Assembly: GCF_001422365.1 (NCBI RefSeq)
Contig: NZ_LMMT01000002.1
Coordinates: forward strand, 179,360 to 243,359
DNA: 64,000 bases
Reading direction: 5' to 3'
DNA from: Pseudorhodoferax sp. Leaf265
Lineage (GTDB): Bacteria; Pseudomonadota; Gammaproteobacteria; Burkholderiales; Burkholderiaceae_C
Part shown: in pieces, positions 1 to 9,300 of the stretch
Layout of the letters: the number at the start of each line of letters is the position of its first letter
Position numbering within the stretch: the first letter of the stretch is position 1
Notes under the pieces: model-generated
Told to the model about the DNA's origin: nothing
What the model saw: only the letters and a program-made list of their open reading frames with translations
Database searches by the model: none
Position numbers and translations under genes: made by a program

Positions 1-1
1 G

Positions 2-1150
2 TCACCGCTGCGCGCCGCCCAGTCCGACGATGCTGTTGCCCAGCGCGATGCCCCGGTCGCACATCGCGGTGCCCACGCGCATCTGCGCGCGGTTCCAGCC
101 GGCGAGCGCCTGGTCGATGTTCGACGAGGCCCGCAGGGCCTGCGCCAGCGCCATCGCGTCGGCGGCCGCCTTGGCCGCACCGCCGGCCGTGTGCGGGCGC
201 GGGATGAAGGCCGCGTCCCCCAGCACGACGGTGCGGCCGAAGACCATCCACGGCACGCGCAGGTCGGTGATGGCCTGGGCGAAGGGCTCCTCGGTGGCGG
301 TCACCATGTCGGCGAACGAGGGCGCAAGGTGCGCACGGGCCGCGTCGCGCAGGTCCTGCGCGACCTGCGGGCGCAGCGCGCCGGGCGGCACGGAGTAGGC
401 GCGGCGCCGGCCGTGGATGTCGGTCATGGCGGCGTCCAGGGGCGCACCGGCGTCCAGCCGGCGGTGCCAGACCCAGTTCCAGCGGCGCTGGCCGGGGGTG
501 GTGCTCTCGTCGGGCCCCGGCACCAGGTAGGCCAGGAACTGGAAGTCCGGACCGTCCTGGAACGCGAAGCTGCCGGTCAGTTGGTCAGAGGACCGGTCGG
601 GCAGCGCACGCTCGGGCAGCAGGCCACGCCAGGCCGTGTAGCCGGCGTAGGTGGGCGCCAGCTGCGGCAGCAGGGTGGCGCGCACGGTCGACAGTGGGCC
701 ATCGGCGCCCACGAGCAGGTCGCCTTGCGCCACGCGCCCGCTGGCGAAGCGCGCGGTGACGGTGTGGCCTTGCGTTTCGAAGCCTTCCAGGGTTTCGCCC
801 CGGTGGACGGTGTCCTCGGGCAGCGCGCGTGCGAGCGTGCCGTGCACCAGGCTCCACGAGGTCTGCGTCTGCGGCATGGCCATGCGCTGGAGCACCTGGC
901 CATGGCGGTCCAGGAAAATGCGGTCGCCCGAGCGCACGCCGAGCGCGCCCGCATGTGCGATGCCCGCGAACCGGAAGGCCTGCACCACGTCGGGCTGTAG
1001 AACGATGCCGCCGCCGCGGCTGTCCAGCATGCTGGGCGAGCGTTCGAACACGTCGACACGCCAGCCGATGGCGCGCAGGGCGGTGGCGGTGAACAGGCCG
1101 GCCAGCGAGCCGCCGATGACCAGCGCGCGGGGCGGCGCGGTGTCTTTCAT
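2..1150 (-). CDS. FAD-dependent aromatic-type monooxygenase
   Basis: The 382-residue protein is a class A flavoprotein monooxygenase of the UbiH/PHBH type, which uses NAD(P)H and O2 to hydroxylate a small, often aromatic, substrate. Seen: an N-terminal Rossmann motif GGSLAG at residues 13-18 followed by an acidic FAD-ribose site (VFERS), a VGADGPLS motif near residue 150, and a C-terminal FAD motif VLGDAAFIPRP near residue 310. The start is supported by GGAGG five bases upstream. It lies 34 bp downstream of a broken hydrolase on the same strand, so the two were probably cotranscribed. The substrate cannot be read from the sequence. The gene is complete, with its stop at bases 2-4. Confidence 0.85.
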   Translation of the reverse strand: MKDTAPPRALVIGGSLAGLFTATALRAIGWRVDVFERSPSMLDSRGGGIVLQPDVVQAFRFAGIAHAGALGVRSGDRIFLDRHGQVLQRMAMPQTQTSWSLVHGTLARALPEDTVHRGETLEGFETQGHTVTARFASGRVAQGDLLVGADGPLSTVRATLLPQLAPTYAGYTAWRGLLPERALPDRSSDQLTGSFAFQDGPDFQFLAYLVPGPDESTTPGQRRWNWVWHRRLDAGAPLDAAMTDIHGRRRAYSVPPGALRPQVAQDLRDAARAHLAPSFADMVTATEEPFAQAITDLRVPWMVFGRTVVLGDAAFIPRPHTAGGAAKAAADAMALAQALRASSNIDQALAGWNRAQMRVGTAMCDRGIALGNSIVGLGGAQR

Positions 1151-1184
1151 GGCCGCCTCCGCTGCAAGGGATGAAGCTGGCGGC

Positions 1185-2006
1185 TCATGCGCTGAAGAAC
1201 CTGAGCAGATCGGCGCTGACCTCGTCCTTGCGCGTGGTGCACAGGCCGTGCGGCGCGCCGGCGTAGACCTTCAGCGTGGCGTTCTTCACCAGTTCCACCG
1301 TGCGCAGGGCAGAGGCGGCCATCGGCACGATCTGGTCGTCGTCGCCATGCAGCACCAGGGTGGGCACGTCGATGCGCTTGAGGTCTTCGGTCATGTCGGT
1401 CTCGGAGAAGGCCTTGATGCAGAAGTACGCGGCCGGAAAGCCGGCCTGCATGCCCTGCCGCCAGAACGCCTGGCGCACCGCGTCGGACTTGGCCGCACCC
1501 GGGCGGTTGTAGCCTTAGAAGGGCAGGCTCAGGTCCAGCCAGAACTGCGAGCGGTCCTTCAGCACACCAGCGCGGATGCTGTCGAACGCCTCCATCGGCA
1601 GGCCGCCCGGGTTGGTGGCGCTCTTGAGCATGACCGGCGGCACGGCACCGACCAGCACCACCTTGGCGACACGCGCCGTGCCGTGCCGGCCGATGTAGCG
1701 CGCCACCTCGCCGCCACCCGTGGAATGGCCCACGTGCATCGCGCCCTGCAGGTCCAGCCTGGTGACCAGTGTGGCCAGGTCATCGGCGTAGGTGTCCATG
1801 TCGTTGCCGGTCCAGGGCTGGCTGGAGCGGCCGTGGCCGCGCCGGTCGTGCGCGATGCAGCGGTAGCCGCGTGCGGCCAGGTAGAACATCTGGTCCTCGA
1901 ACGCGTCGGCGCTCAGCGGCCAGCCGTGGCTGAAGACCACGGGCGTGCCGCTGCCCCAGTCCTTGTAGTAGATCTCGGTGCCGTCTTGCATGGTCATGGT
2001 CGGCAT
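1185..2006 (-). pseudogene. alpha/beta hydrolase (non-heme chloroperoxidase-like) interrupted by one in-frame TAA
   Basis: Read through, this is a 273-residue alpha/beta hydrolase of the non-heme haloperoxidase/arylesterase type, which is the normal family length. Seen: an oxyanion-hole SHGWP motif, the nucleophile elbow GHSTGG with Ser95, and, after the break, GDDDQIVP (acid) and GAPHGL (histidine). Codon 164 is TAA at 1515-1517, inside LPF-stop-GYNRPG, where relatives have Tyr; both halves are in the same frame, so one base change (TAC to TAA) explains the break. The upstream product would lack the catalytic Asp and His. The start has AAGGA upstream. A sequencing error is an alternative explanation. 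Confidence 0.85.
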
Positions 2007-2307
2007 GGTGTTTCCTTGGTGCGGTGGTGGGTCGAAGGGTGGATCGGGGCTTGCTGCGCGGCCTGCGCACCAGGCGGTGGGTGGGCCGCGACGCATGCTG
2101 TCGAATGCGTGGGGTCCACTGTGGTGGCCGGGCATTGCGGCGCCGTTGCCCTGGGCCCGGCCCGCAATGCAGCCGCAATCGCGCGGATTGCAGCCGTAGC
2201 AATCGGTGCTGCGCCTGCAATCGGCCCGCACACCGCCCGCGCGACCATGCCTGCACCGGCCCGCACCCCATCCGCCGGGCACCACCACCCGCCACCAGGA
2301 ACCCCGC
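2007..2307. promoter_or_regulatory. divergent promoter region with a cluster of GCAAT elements
   Basis: These 301 bp separate the broken hydrolase from the molybdoenzyme and hold no gene I can support. Within 2164-2224 the pentamer GCAAT occurs directly at 2164, 2175, 2199 and 2217 and inverted at 2187-2191. Positions 2175-2191 form GCAATC-N5-GATTGC. The repetition looks like an operator for a regulator of one or both divergent units, but no -35/-10 pair is convincing and no regulator gene is adjacent. Confidence 0.4.
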
Positions 2308-4611
2308 ATGCCACCCACCGAACCCACGCCCAAGATCGCGCCTTACACCCATGCCGCCGGGGGCTGGGGCGCGCTGCGCCAGGTGGCCGTCTCGCTGGTG
2401 AAGGAGCAGGTTCCGGGCGCGAAGTACCGCACGCTGTTCCGGCAGAACCAGCCCGAGGGCTTCGACTGCCCCGGCTGCGCCTGGCCCGACCGCGTGCACA
2501 CCTCCACCTTCGAGTTCTGCGAGAACGGCGCCAAGGCGGTGGCGGCAGAGGCCACGGGCAAGCGGGCCACGCCGGCGCTGTTCGCCGCCCACTCGGTCAC
2601 GCAGCTGCTGGCGCAGTCGGACTACGAACTCGAGGAGCATGGCCGCCTGACCGAGCCGATGGTCTACGACGCCGCCACCGACACTTACCGCCCCATCGGC
2701 TGGGAGGCGGCCTATGCGCTGGTGGCGCAGCACCTGCAGGCGCTGCCCTCGCCCGACGCCGCAGCCTTCTACACCTCGGGGCGGGCCAGCAACGAGGCTT
2801 CGTTCCTCTACCAGCTGTTCGTGCGGGCCTACGGCACCAACAACTTTCCCGACTGCTCGAACATGTGCCACGAGTCCACCAGCCGTGGCTTGCCCGTGAC
2901 GGTGGGCGTGGGAAAGGCCACGGTGACGCTGGACGACCTGCAGCACTGCGACACGCTGCTGCTGTTCGGCCAGAACCCGGCCACCAACCACCCGCGCATG
3001 TTGGGCGAGCTGCGCGAATGCGCCAAACGCGGCGTGACCATCGTGGCCATCAACCCACTGCGCGAGCGCGGGCTGGAGCGCTTCACCAGCCCGCAGAGCC
3101 CCACCGAGATGCTGACCATGGGCAGCACCGACATCGCCTCGGTGTTCGTGCGGCCGCGCCTGGGCGGCGACCAGGCGCTGATCAAGGGTGTGGCCAAGCG
3201 CGTGATGGAGCGCGACGACGCGGCCCGGGAGCAGGGCGCAGAGCGCATCCTCGACACCGCCTTCATCGCCTCGGACTGCGCGGGCTTCGACGCCTTCGCC
3301 GCAGATCTGCGCGCCGAATCATGGGAGGTGCTGGAGCAGGCCAGCGGCGTGACGCGCGAGGAGATCGCGCACCTGGCGGAGATCTACATCCGCGGCCGTG
3401 CCGTCGTCTGCACCTGGGGCATGGGCCTCACGCAGCACAAGAATTCGGTGGCGTCCGTGCAGACGCTGTCCAACCTCATGATGATGCGCGGCAACATCGG
3501 CCGCCGCGGCGCTGGCCTGCTGCCGGTGCGCGGGCATTCCAACGTGCAGGGCAACCGCACCATGGGCATCGAGAACCTGCCCAGCCAGGCCTTCCTCGAC
3601 CGGCTGGAGCGGACCTTCGGCTTCCACCCGCCGCAGGCCCCGGGTTTGGACGTGGTGCAGACCATCGAGGCCATGCGCGACGGGCGCGTGAAGGTGTTCT
3701 TCGGGCTGGGCGGCAACTTCGCCATGGCCAGCCCCGACTCCGCCGTGACCTGGGAGGCCCTGCGCGCCTGCGACCTCACGGTGCATGTGGCCACCAAGCT
3801 CAACCGCAGCCATTTGATCCACGGCCGCGACGCGCTGATCCTGCCGACGCTGGGCCGCACCGAGATCGACCTGCAGGGCGGCGTGGCGCAGGGCGTGACG
3901 GTGGAGGATTCGGTGTGCATGGTGCACCTGTCCTACGGCATCAACGCCCCGGCGTCGGAGCAGCTGCGCTCGGAGACCGCCATCGTCGCCGGCATCGCGC
4001 AGGCCACGCTCGGGTCGCATCCGGTGGACTGGCAATGGCTGGCGGCCGACTACGCCCGCATCCGCGATGCGATTGCGCAGGCGCTGCCGGGCTTCGCCGA
4101 TTTCAATGCGCGCGTGGCCGTGCCGGGCGGCTTCCATCTGGACACGCCGGCCCGCGAGCGGCGCTGGTCCACGGCCAGCGGCAAGGCGCAGTTCGTGGTG
4201 TCGCCCATCGAGACCGACACGCCCATCGCCCGCGCCCGTGTGCTGCACGGCGAGCGCCTGATGGTGCTGATGACCATGCGCTCGCACGACCAGTACAACA
4301 CCACCATCTACGGCCTGAACGACCGCTACCGCGGCGTGTTCGGCCAGCGGCGCGTGGTGTTCGTGCATGCGGAGGACCTGCGCATGCTGGGCTTGGACGC
4401 CGGCGAGTGGGTGGACCTGGTCGGCGTCTGGGGCGACGGCGTGGAGCGCCGCGCCGACCGCTTCCTGCTGGTGGCCTACGACATCCCGCGCGGGTGCATC
4501 GCGGCCTATTACCCCGAGACCAATCCGCTGGTGCCGCTGGGAAGCAGGGCGGATGGATCTGGTACGCCAACCTCGAAGTCGATCCCGGTGCTGTTGCGGC
4601 GCAGCGCCTGA
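2308..4611 (+). CDS. FdhF/YdeP-family molybdopterin oxidoreductase
   Basis: The 767-residue protein belongs to the YdeP/FdhF-like branch of the DMSO-reductase superfamily, which binds bis-molybdopterin guanine dinucleotide; E. coli YdeP (about 759 residues) is linked to acid resistance but its substrate is unclear. Seen: an N-terminal cysteine motif DCPGC (C54, C57) and a further Cys in EFCENG, consistent with an Fe-S site, then molybdopterin-domain motifs such as [11 protein letters not shown] and [11 protein letters not shown], and a C-terminal dinucleotide-binding domain with [10 protein letters not shown] chose ATG 2308, preceded by AGGA, over the longer open frame. There is no in-frame TGA, so no selenocysteine. 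It is convergent with tag. Confidence 0.85.
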   Translation: MPPTEPTPKIAPYTHAAGGWGALRQVAVSLVKEQVPGAKYRTLFRQNQPEGFDCPGCAWPDRVHTSTFEFCENGAKAVAAEATGKRATPALFAAHSVTQLLAQSDYELEEHGRLTEPMVYDAATDTYRPIGWEAAYALVAQHLQALPSPDAAAFYTSGRASNEASFLYQLFVRAYGTNNFPDCSNMCHESTSRGLPVTVGVGKATVTLDDLQHCDTLLLFGQNPATNHPRMLGELRECAKRGVTIVAINPLRERGLERFTSPQSPTEMLTMGSTDIASVFVRPRLGGDQALIKGVAKRVMERDDAAREQGAERILDTAFIASDCAGFDAFAADLRAESWEVLEQASGVTREEIAHLAEIYIRGRAVVCTWGMGLTQHKNSVASVQTLSNLMMMRGNIGRRGAGLLPVRGHSNVQGNRTMGIENLPSQAFLDRLERTFGFHPPQAPGLDVVQTIEAMRDGRVKVFFGLGGNFAMASPDSAVTWEALRACDLTVHVATKLNRSHLIHGRDALILPTLGRTEIDLQGGVAQGVTVEDSVCMVHLSYGINAPASEQLRSETAIVAGIAQATLGSHPVDWQWLAADYARIRDAIAQALPGFADFNARVAVPGGFHLDTPARERRWSTASGKAQFVVSPIETDTPIARARVLHGERLMVLMTMRSHDQYNTTIYGLNDRYRGVFGQRRVVFVHAEDLRMLGLDAGEWVDLVGVWGDGVERRADRFLLVAYDIPRGCIAAYYPETNPLVPLGSRADGSGTPTSKSIPVLLRRSA

Positions 4612-4630
4612 AGTGGTGCCCGCATGCGTG

Positions 4631-5206
4631 TCAGCCCGGTGGCGCGCCGGCGAACTTGAAGCAATGCGCGGCGTGGTCGTCCACCATGCCGATGGCCTGC
4701 ATCCAGGCGTGGACGATGGTCGGGCCGACGAACTTGAAGCCGCGCTTCTTGAGGTCCCTGGAAATAGTCTCGGACAGTGGCGTGGACGTGGCGAAGTGCA
4801 CGCCGTCGCCGCGCAGCACCTGGCCGCCGCTGAAGGCCCAGCAGTAGTCGGCGAAGTCCTCGCCAGCGGCCATCATCGCGTTGTAGATCTTTGCGCCCGC
4901 GATGGTGGCCTCGATCTTGGCGCGGGCGCGCACGATGCCCGGGTCGGCCACCAGGCGCTCGACATCGGCGGCACCGAAGCGCGCCACCTGCCGGGGGTCG
5001 AAGTCCGCGAAGGCCCGGCGGAAGCCCTCGCGTTTTCGCAGGATCGTGATCCACGACAGCCCGGCCTGGAAGCCCTCCAGCATCAGCATCTCCCAGAGCA
5101 TGCGCGCATCGCGCTGGGGCACGCCCCACTCGGTGTCGTGGTAGTGCTGGTACAGCGCGTCGGTGCCGCACCAGGTGCAGCGGGGCAGGGTCGTGGCGGT
5201 GTTCAT
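4631..5206 (-). CDS. tag: DNA-3-methyladenine glycosylase I
   Basis: Tag removes 3-methyladenine from alkylated DNA in base excision repair. The 191-residue length is typical. Seen: the zinc ligands of the family, Cys10 in RCTWC, His23 in HYHDTEW, and the C-terminal HAAHC pair; the substrate-pocket residues Glu44 and Trp52 in LEGFQAGLSW correspond to Glu38 and Trp46 of the E. coli enzyme. The sequence continues colinearly through the helix-hairpin region and ends GAPPG. The gene is divergent from uspA across 120 bp and convergent with the molybdoenzyme, so it is probably monocistronic. Confidence 0.95.
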   Translation of the reverse strand: MNTATTLPRCTWCGTDALYQHYHDTEWGVPQRDARMLWEMLMLEGFQAGLSWITILRKREGFRRAFADFDPRQVARFGAADVERLVADPGIVRARAKIEATIAGAKIYNAMMAAGEDFADYCWAFSGGQVLRGDGVHFATSTPLSETISRDLKKRGFKFVGPTIVHAWMQAIGMVDDHAAHCFKFAGAPPG

Positions 5207-5253
5207 CGGAGCGGCATTGTGCCGGGCCGCGTGCGTTGCTTTTGCCTGCTGTC

Positions 5254-5295
5254 TTGAGGGAGATCAAGGCCTGCCGGCGGCCTTGGGCAGATACT
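5254..5295 (+). promoter_or_regulatory. FNR-type box and -10 element of the uspA promoter
   Basis: TTGAG-GGAG-ATCAA at 5254-5267 matches the FNR/ANR consensus TTGAT-N4-ATCAA at 9 of 10 fixed positions. A -10-like GATACT lies at 5290-5295, predicting a transcript start near 5302, which is 41.5 bp from the centre of the box. That is exactly the class II activator position. The inference is oxygen-responsive activation of uspA. Confidence 0.65.
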
Positions 5296-5326
5296 GGTCC
5301 GATCAGAACCACCAGGAGATCGAGCC

Positions 5327-5746
5327 ATGAAGATCCTGATCGCCGTCGACGGCAGCGAACAGACCCAGCGCATGCTGACCTATCTCGCCCAGCACCAGCT
5401 GCTGGCCGCCGGCAACGAGTACACGGTGCTGACCGTGGTGCTGGAACTGCCCAAGCGCGCGGCTTCCTACGTGAATGCCGACGTGGTCAAGGGCTATTAC
5501 CAGGAAGAGGCCGACAAGGTGCTCGAGCCCGTGAAGGCCTTCTTCGCGCAAAAGGGCATCAGCGCCCAGTTCGAGTTCAAGGTGGGCCACCCCGCGCACG
5601 AGCTGGCGCAAACCGCCGAGAAGGGCGGCTACGACCTGCTGGCCCTGGGCAGCCACGGCCATGGCGCGCTCGGCAATCTGATCATGGGTTCGGTCGCCAC
5701 CAAGGTGCTCAGCCAGTGCAAGGTGCCGGTGCTGCTGCTGCGCTGA
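5327..5746 (+). CDS. uspA: universal stress protein, UspA family
   Basis: A 139-residue single-domain universal stress protein, a cytoplasmic alpha/beta fold that usually dimerises and may bind ATP. Seen: the N-terminal strand MKILIAVDGSE with the conserved Asp, and the C-terminal nucleotide motif of the G-2X-G-9X-G(S/T) type in GSHGHGALGNLIMGS, followed by the terminal strand KVPVLLLR. ATG 5327 has AGGAG nine bases upstream. The gene stands alone between divergent tag and the receptor cluster, and its promoter carries an FNR-like box, which fits a role under low oxygen. Confidence 0.93.
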   Translation: MKILIAVDGSEQTQRMLTYLAQHQLLAAGNEYTVLTVVLELPKRAASYVNADVVKGYYQEEADKVLEPVKAFFAQKGISAQFEFKVGHPAHELAQTAEKGGYDLLALGSHGHGALGNLIMGSVATKVLSQCKVPVLLLR

Positions 5747-5767
5747 AACGGTTCTCACACCCCACGG

Positions 5768-5791
5768 AATCGTTGCCAATGCGCAACGATT
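5768..5791. promoter_or_regulatory. 9-bp perfect dyad containing a Crp/Fnr-type operator, upstream of the first TonB receptor
   Basis: AATCGTTGC and GCAACGATT are perfect inverted copies separated by six bases. Inside lies TTGCC-AATG-CGCAA (5773-5786), the same 14-bp N4-spaced geometry as the site before the Crp/Fnr gene at 16662-16675. It sits 115 bp before the receptor start. There is no T-run immediately after it, so I favour an operator over a uspA terminator, though transcription through it would also form a hairpin. Confidence 0.55.
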
Positions 5792-5906
5792 TCGTCTCTG
5801 CTCGCAGGGGCCGGCGTAAACTCGCCGTCCCCCGCCAGCCAGGCATGCGTCCACATGACGCCATGTGCCAAGCCAGCCCACCACATCCCTCTTTGGGTGA
5901 GCTCGC

Positions 5907-8153
5907 ATGCCTGTCCGTTCCTCCTCCCTGCGCGCCGTTGCCGGCTGCGCGTTGACGCCCCTGGCCCTGTGCCTGTCGCACGCCGTCTGGGCGCAAGCCG
6001 CGCCGGCCGCGGGCGAGAAGTCGCTGTCCACCGTCACGGTCAATGCCAGCGCCGATGCCTCGGCCGAAGGTCTGTCGCCGTCCTATGCGGGCGGCCAGGT
6101 GGCGCGCGGCGGGCGTGCCGGCATTTTGGGCACGCGCGACAACATGGAGACGCCGTTCTCCATCACGAGCTACACCAACGAACTGATCCAGGACCGCCAG
6201 GCCAGGAGCGTCGGCGAGGTGCTGCAGAGCGACCCGACCGTGCGCACGGCGCGCGGCTTCGGCAACTTCCAGGAAGCCTACTTCGTGCGCGGCTTCATCC
6301 TGAACTCGGACGACACGGCCTACAACGGTCTGTACAGCCTGATGCCGCGCCAGTACATCGCGACCGAACTGTTCGAGCGGGTGGAGGTCTTGCGCGGCGC
6401 CTCGGCTTTTCTGACCGGTGCGGCACCCAACGGCAGCCTGGGCGGAGCCATCAACCTGCTGCCCAAGCGGGCGCCCAATGAGCCGCTGTCGCGTGTCACG
6501 GTCGGCGTGGGCAGCGGTGGGCAGGCCAGCGTCTCGACCGACATCGCGCGCCGCTTCGGTCCGGATGGCGCGACCGGCATCCGTCTGAATGCCGCCTACC
6601 GCGGGGGCGACACGGCGGTGGATGACGAACACAGCAAGCTGGGTTTGCTCGCTTTGGGCATGGACTGGCGCAGCCGCGATGTACGTCTGTCGGGCGATAT
6701 CGGATGGCAGGACAACCGGCTCAAGCGCACGCGGACCAATGTGGCGGTTGGTGCGGCCCTGACTTCCATCCCGGCAGCGCCGGACGCCAGCGCCAACTAT
6801 GCGCAACCGTGGTCTTATTCGAACGAGAAGGATTGGTTCGGGACCTTCCGGGCGGAGGTCGATCTCAATTCCAATCTCACGGCCTGGGCCGCCTACGGTT
6901 TGCGCCGCAGTGAAGAAGCGAATTCGCTCGCCAACCTCACGCTTGCCAACGCTGCCACCGGCGCCGGCACGACGAGCCGTTTCGACAACGCGCGGGAGGA
7001 CCGTGTCGATACCGGCGAGCTCGGTCTGCGTGGCAAGTTCCGCACAGGCTCCGTGGGCCACGAAGTCGTGGCGTCCATCTCGGCCTTCCAGCTCAAGAAG
7101 GACAACGCCTATGCGCTGGGCCGGGGCAGCACACTCGCAACCAACCTGTACAACCCGGTTGCGTATGCGCAGCCCGCGCTGACCTATCTGGGCAACGACC
7201 TCTCCGACCCGGCATACAACGGCGCGACGAAGCTGCAGAGTTTTGCGATCGGCGACACCGTGTCGCTCATGGATGAACGGCTGCTGCTGACGTTGGGGCT
7301 GAGGCATCAGAAGATGAAGGTGGAGGATGTCAGCTACCGCATCGTCGACAACGGCGTCGTCACCCAACCCGGTGGCGTACGGAAGGAATACGACAAGAGC
7401 CGCACCAGCCCTGTGGCAGGTCTGGTGTTCAAGATCACGCCACAGTTCTCGGCATACGCGAACTACATCGAAGGCCTGGTCAAGGGGGACTCCGCTCCGG
7501 CGACAGTTCTGGGCAATGTGCCCGTCACGAATTCCGGCGAGGACCTGCCGCCCTATGTCTCCAAACAAAAGGAGATCGGCCTGAAGTTCGATGGCGGCCG
7601 CTTTGGCGGCGGGGTGGCGTTGTTCAGCATCGACAGGCCCCGCGCGGTCACCACGGTCACTGGCAACACTGCGGTGTTCTCCGCCGCCGGCAAGGACCGC
7701 CACCAGGGCGTGGAACTCACCATGTACGGCGAAGCCATGCGCGGACTGCGTGTGCTGGGTGGCTTGACGTGGCTGGATGCCAAGCAGCGTTCCACCGGTT
7801 CGTCGACGACCGATGGCAAGCGCGTGATCGGTGTTCCCAAGACGCAGGCCAGCATCGGCGCCGAGCTCGATGTACCGGGCGTGCGCGGTCTGGCGGTCGA
7901 CGGTCGCGTGGTCTACACCGGCAGCAGCTACGCCAATGCAGTCAACACGCTGCAAGCCCCGTCCTGGACACGCCTGGACGTCGGCGCACGCTATCTGATG
8001 GAAGTGCAGGGCAAGGCCCTGACGCTGCGTGCCCGGGTCGACAACCTGTTCGACAAGAACTACTGGGCCTCCACCGGCGGTTATCCGGGCTCCGGCTACC
8101 TCGTCGTCGGTGCCCCGCGCACCTTCATGTTGAGCGCCTCGGTCGACTTCTGA
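5907..8153 (+). CDS. TonB-dependent siderophore receptor (first of four)
   Basis: A 748-residue outer-membrane receptor that would import a ferric-siderophore using TonB energy. Seen: a signal peptide with predicted cleavage after about residue 29 (AVWAQ), a plug domain over about residues 60-170 with TPFSIT, FVRGF and ERVEVLRGASAFLTG, and a beta-barrel ending in alternating residues with a C-terminal phenylalanine (SASVDF). The plug ends GGAINLLPKR, as in the FhuA/FhuE class. The PepSY gene starts 13 bp downstream, so the two form an operon. Codon choice over about 6.5-7.8 kb looks slightly less GC-rich than in its neighbours. The ligand is unknown. Confidence 0.9.
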   Translation: MPVRSSSLRAVAGCALTPLALCLSHAVWAQAAPAAGEKSLSTVTVNASADASAEGLSPSYAGGQVARGGRAGILGTRDNMETPFSITSYTNELIQDRQARSVGEVLQSDPTVRTARGFGNFQEAYFVRGFILNSDDTAYNGLYSLMPRQYIATELFERVEVLRGASAFLTGAAPNGSLGGAINLLPKRAPNEPLSRVTVGVGSGGQASVSTDIARRFGPDGATGIRLNAAYRGGDTAVDDEHSKLGLLALGMDWRSRDVRLSGDIGWQDNRLKRTRTNVAVGAALTSIPAAPDASANYAQPWSYSNEKDWFGTFRAEVDLNSNLTAWAAYGLRRSEEANSLANLTLANAATGAGTTSRFDNAREDRVDTGELGLRGKFRTGSVGHEVVASISAFQLKKDNAYALGRGSTLATNLYNPVAYAQPALTYLGNDLSDPAYNGATKLQSFAIGDTVSLMDERLLLTLGLRHQKMKVEDVSYRIVDNGVVTQPGGVRKEYDKSRTSPVAGLVFKITPQFSAYANYIEGLVKGDSAPATVLGNVPVTNSGEDLPPYVSKQKEIGLKFDGGRFGGGVALFSIDRPRAVTTVTGNTAVFSAAGKDRHQGVELTMYGEAMRGLRVLGGLTWLDAKQRSTGSSTTDGKRVIGVPKTQASIGAELDVPGVRGLAVDGRVVYTGSSYANAVNTLQAPSWTRLDVGARYLMEVQGKALTLRARVDNLFDKNYWASTGGYPGSGYLVVGAPRTFMLSASVDF

Positions 8154-8166
8154 TCCGGCGGCCCCG

Positions 8167-9300
8167 ATGCTCAGCACCCGCGCCATCCGTGCCTGGACCT
8201 GGACCCACAAGTGGTCCAGCCTGGTCTGCACGGTGTTCATGCTGCTGCTGTGCATCACCGGCCTGCCGCTGATCTTCCACCACGAGATCGGCCACCTGCT
8301 CGGCACGGAGATCGAGGCGGCTGAGATGCCGGCGAACACGCCGCGTGCCGACCTGGACGCCGTGCTGCGCACGGCCATCGCGCGGCATCCCACACTGCAG
8401 GGCATGTTCGCCTCGCAGGAGGAGGACGACGAACGCGTCTGGTACGTCACGCTGGCGCCCACGCCCGACGCCAAGGCTGGCTTCAAGCAGGTGGCCGTCG
8501 ATGCGCGCACCGGCCAGCCGCTCGGCGAGCCCTCGCTGGACAGCGGCTTCATGTACGTCATGCGATCGCTGCACATCGATCTGTTCATGGGCCTGCCCGG
8601 CATGCTGTTCCTGGGGCTCATGGGCGTGCTGCTGCTGGCCTCGCTGGTGTCCGGCGCGGTGCTGTACGCGCCCTTCATGCGCAAGCTGCGCTTCGGCGAG
8701 ATCCGGCGCGAACGCAGCACGCGCGCCAAGTGGCTGGACCTGCACAACCTGGTGGGCATCGTCACGCTGGTCTGGTTCACGGTGGTCGGCGCCACGGGCG
8801 TCATCAACGCCTGGGCCGACCTGCTGGTCAAGTACTACCAGTCCACCGAGGTCGCGGCCATGCTCGCGCCCTACAAGGGCAAGCCACCGCTGGCCTCGCC
8901 GGGCTCGCTGCAGGGGGCGGTGGCCGCCGCGCTCGCGCACGAGCGCGGCATGAAGGTGGCCTTCGTGGCCTTCCCGGGCACCAGCTTCGCGAGCCCGCAC
9001 CACTACGGCGTGTTCCTGCGCGGCGGCGAGCATGTCACGGCCAGGCTGCTCAAGCCCGTGCTGGTCGACGCCGCGACGAGCCGGGTGACCGACAGCCGGG
9101 AGCTACCCTGGTACCTCAAGACGCTGCTGGTCTCGCAGCCGCTGCACTTCGGCGACTACGGCGGCCTGCCCATGCAGATCCTGTGGGCGCTGCTGGATGT
9201 GGCGACCATCGTCGTGCTCGCCACCGGCCTCGTGCTGTGGTGGCGCAAGCGCGCGCCGGCGCGCCAGGCCAGCGCGGCCACCGCCAGGGCCCGCGCCTGA
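8167..9300 (+). CDS. PepSY-associated TM protein, putative siderophore-iron reductase (FoxB/PiuB-like)
   Basis: A 377-residue inner-membrane protein of the PepSY_TM family. Members such as FoxB and PiuB act beside TonB receptors in releasing iron from siderophores. Seen: four hydrophobic segments (about residues 20-40, 140-165, 195-215 and 345-370) and histidines at segment edges suited to haem or metal binding (WTHKWSS, RSLHIDLF, LDLHNLVG, QPLHFGDYG). A periplasmic PepSY-like region lies between segments 1 and 2. It follows the first receptor by 13 bp and overlaps the next small gene by one base (TGATG), so it is translationally coupled. The reductase role is inferred from family and context. 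Confidence 0.85.
   Translation: MLSTRAIRAWTWTHKWSSLVCTVFMLLLCITGLPLIFHHEIGHLLGTEIEAAEMPANTPRADLDAVLRTAIARHPTLQGMFASQEEDDERVWYVTLAPTPDAKAGFKQVAVDARTGQPLGEPSLDSGFMYVMRSLHIDLFMGLPGMLFLGLMGVLLLASLVSGAVLYAPFMRKLRFGEIRRERSTRAKWLDLHNLVGIVTLVWFTVVGATGVINAWADLLVKYYQSTEVAAMLAPYKGKPPLASPGSLQGAVAAALAHERGMKVAFVAFPGTSFASPHHYGVFLRGGEHVTARLLKPVLVDAATSRVTDSRELPWYLKTLLVSQPLHFGDYGGLPMQILWALLDVATIVVLATGLVLWWRKRAPARQASAATARARA

Noticed and set aside
2308..4611. Possible selenocysteine formate dehydrogenase
   Set aside because: The frame contains no internal TGA and the family (YdeP-like) does not use selenocysteine.
651..4847. A very long plus-strand open frame (1398 codons)
   Set aside because: It runs antisense to the monooxygenase and hydrolase and out of frame through the molybdoenzyme. 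The composition is Arg/Ala/Gly-rich with no domain. Long shadow frames are common in high-GC DNA.
5768..5791. Rho-independent terminator of uspA
   Set aside because: The dyad is strong but there is no T-run after it (TTTCGTCTC), so I listed it as an operator, with the terminator reading left as a minor possibility.
5747..5906. Fur box before the first TonB receptor
   Set aside because: No 19-bp match to the Fur consensus was found; the palindrome there has Crp/Fnr geometry instead.
5709..8831. A 1040-codon minus-strand frame opposite the first receptor and PepSY genes
   Set aside because: No ribosome site and no recognisable motif, and the sense strand encodes two clear membrane proteins.
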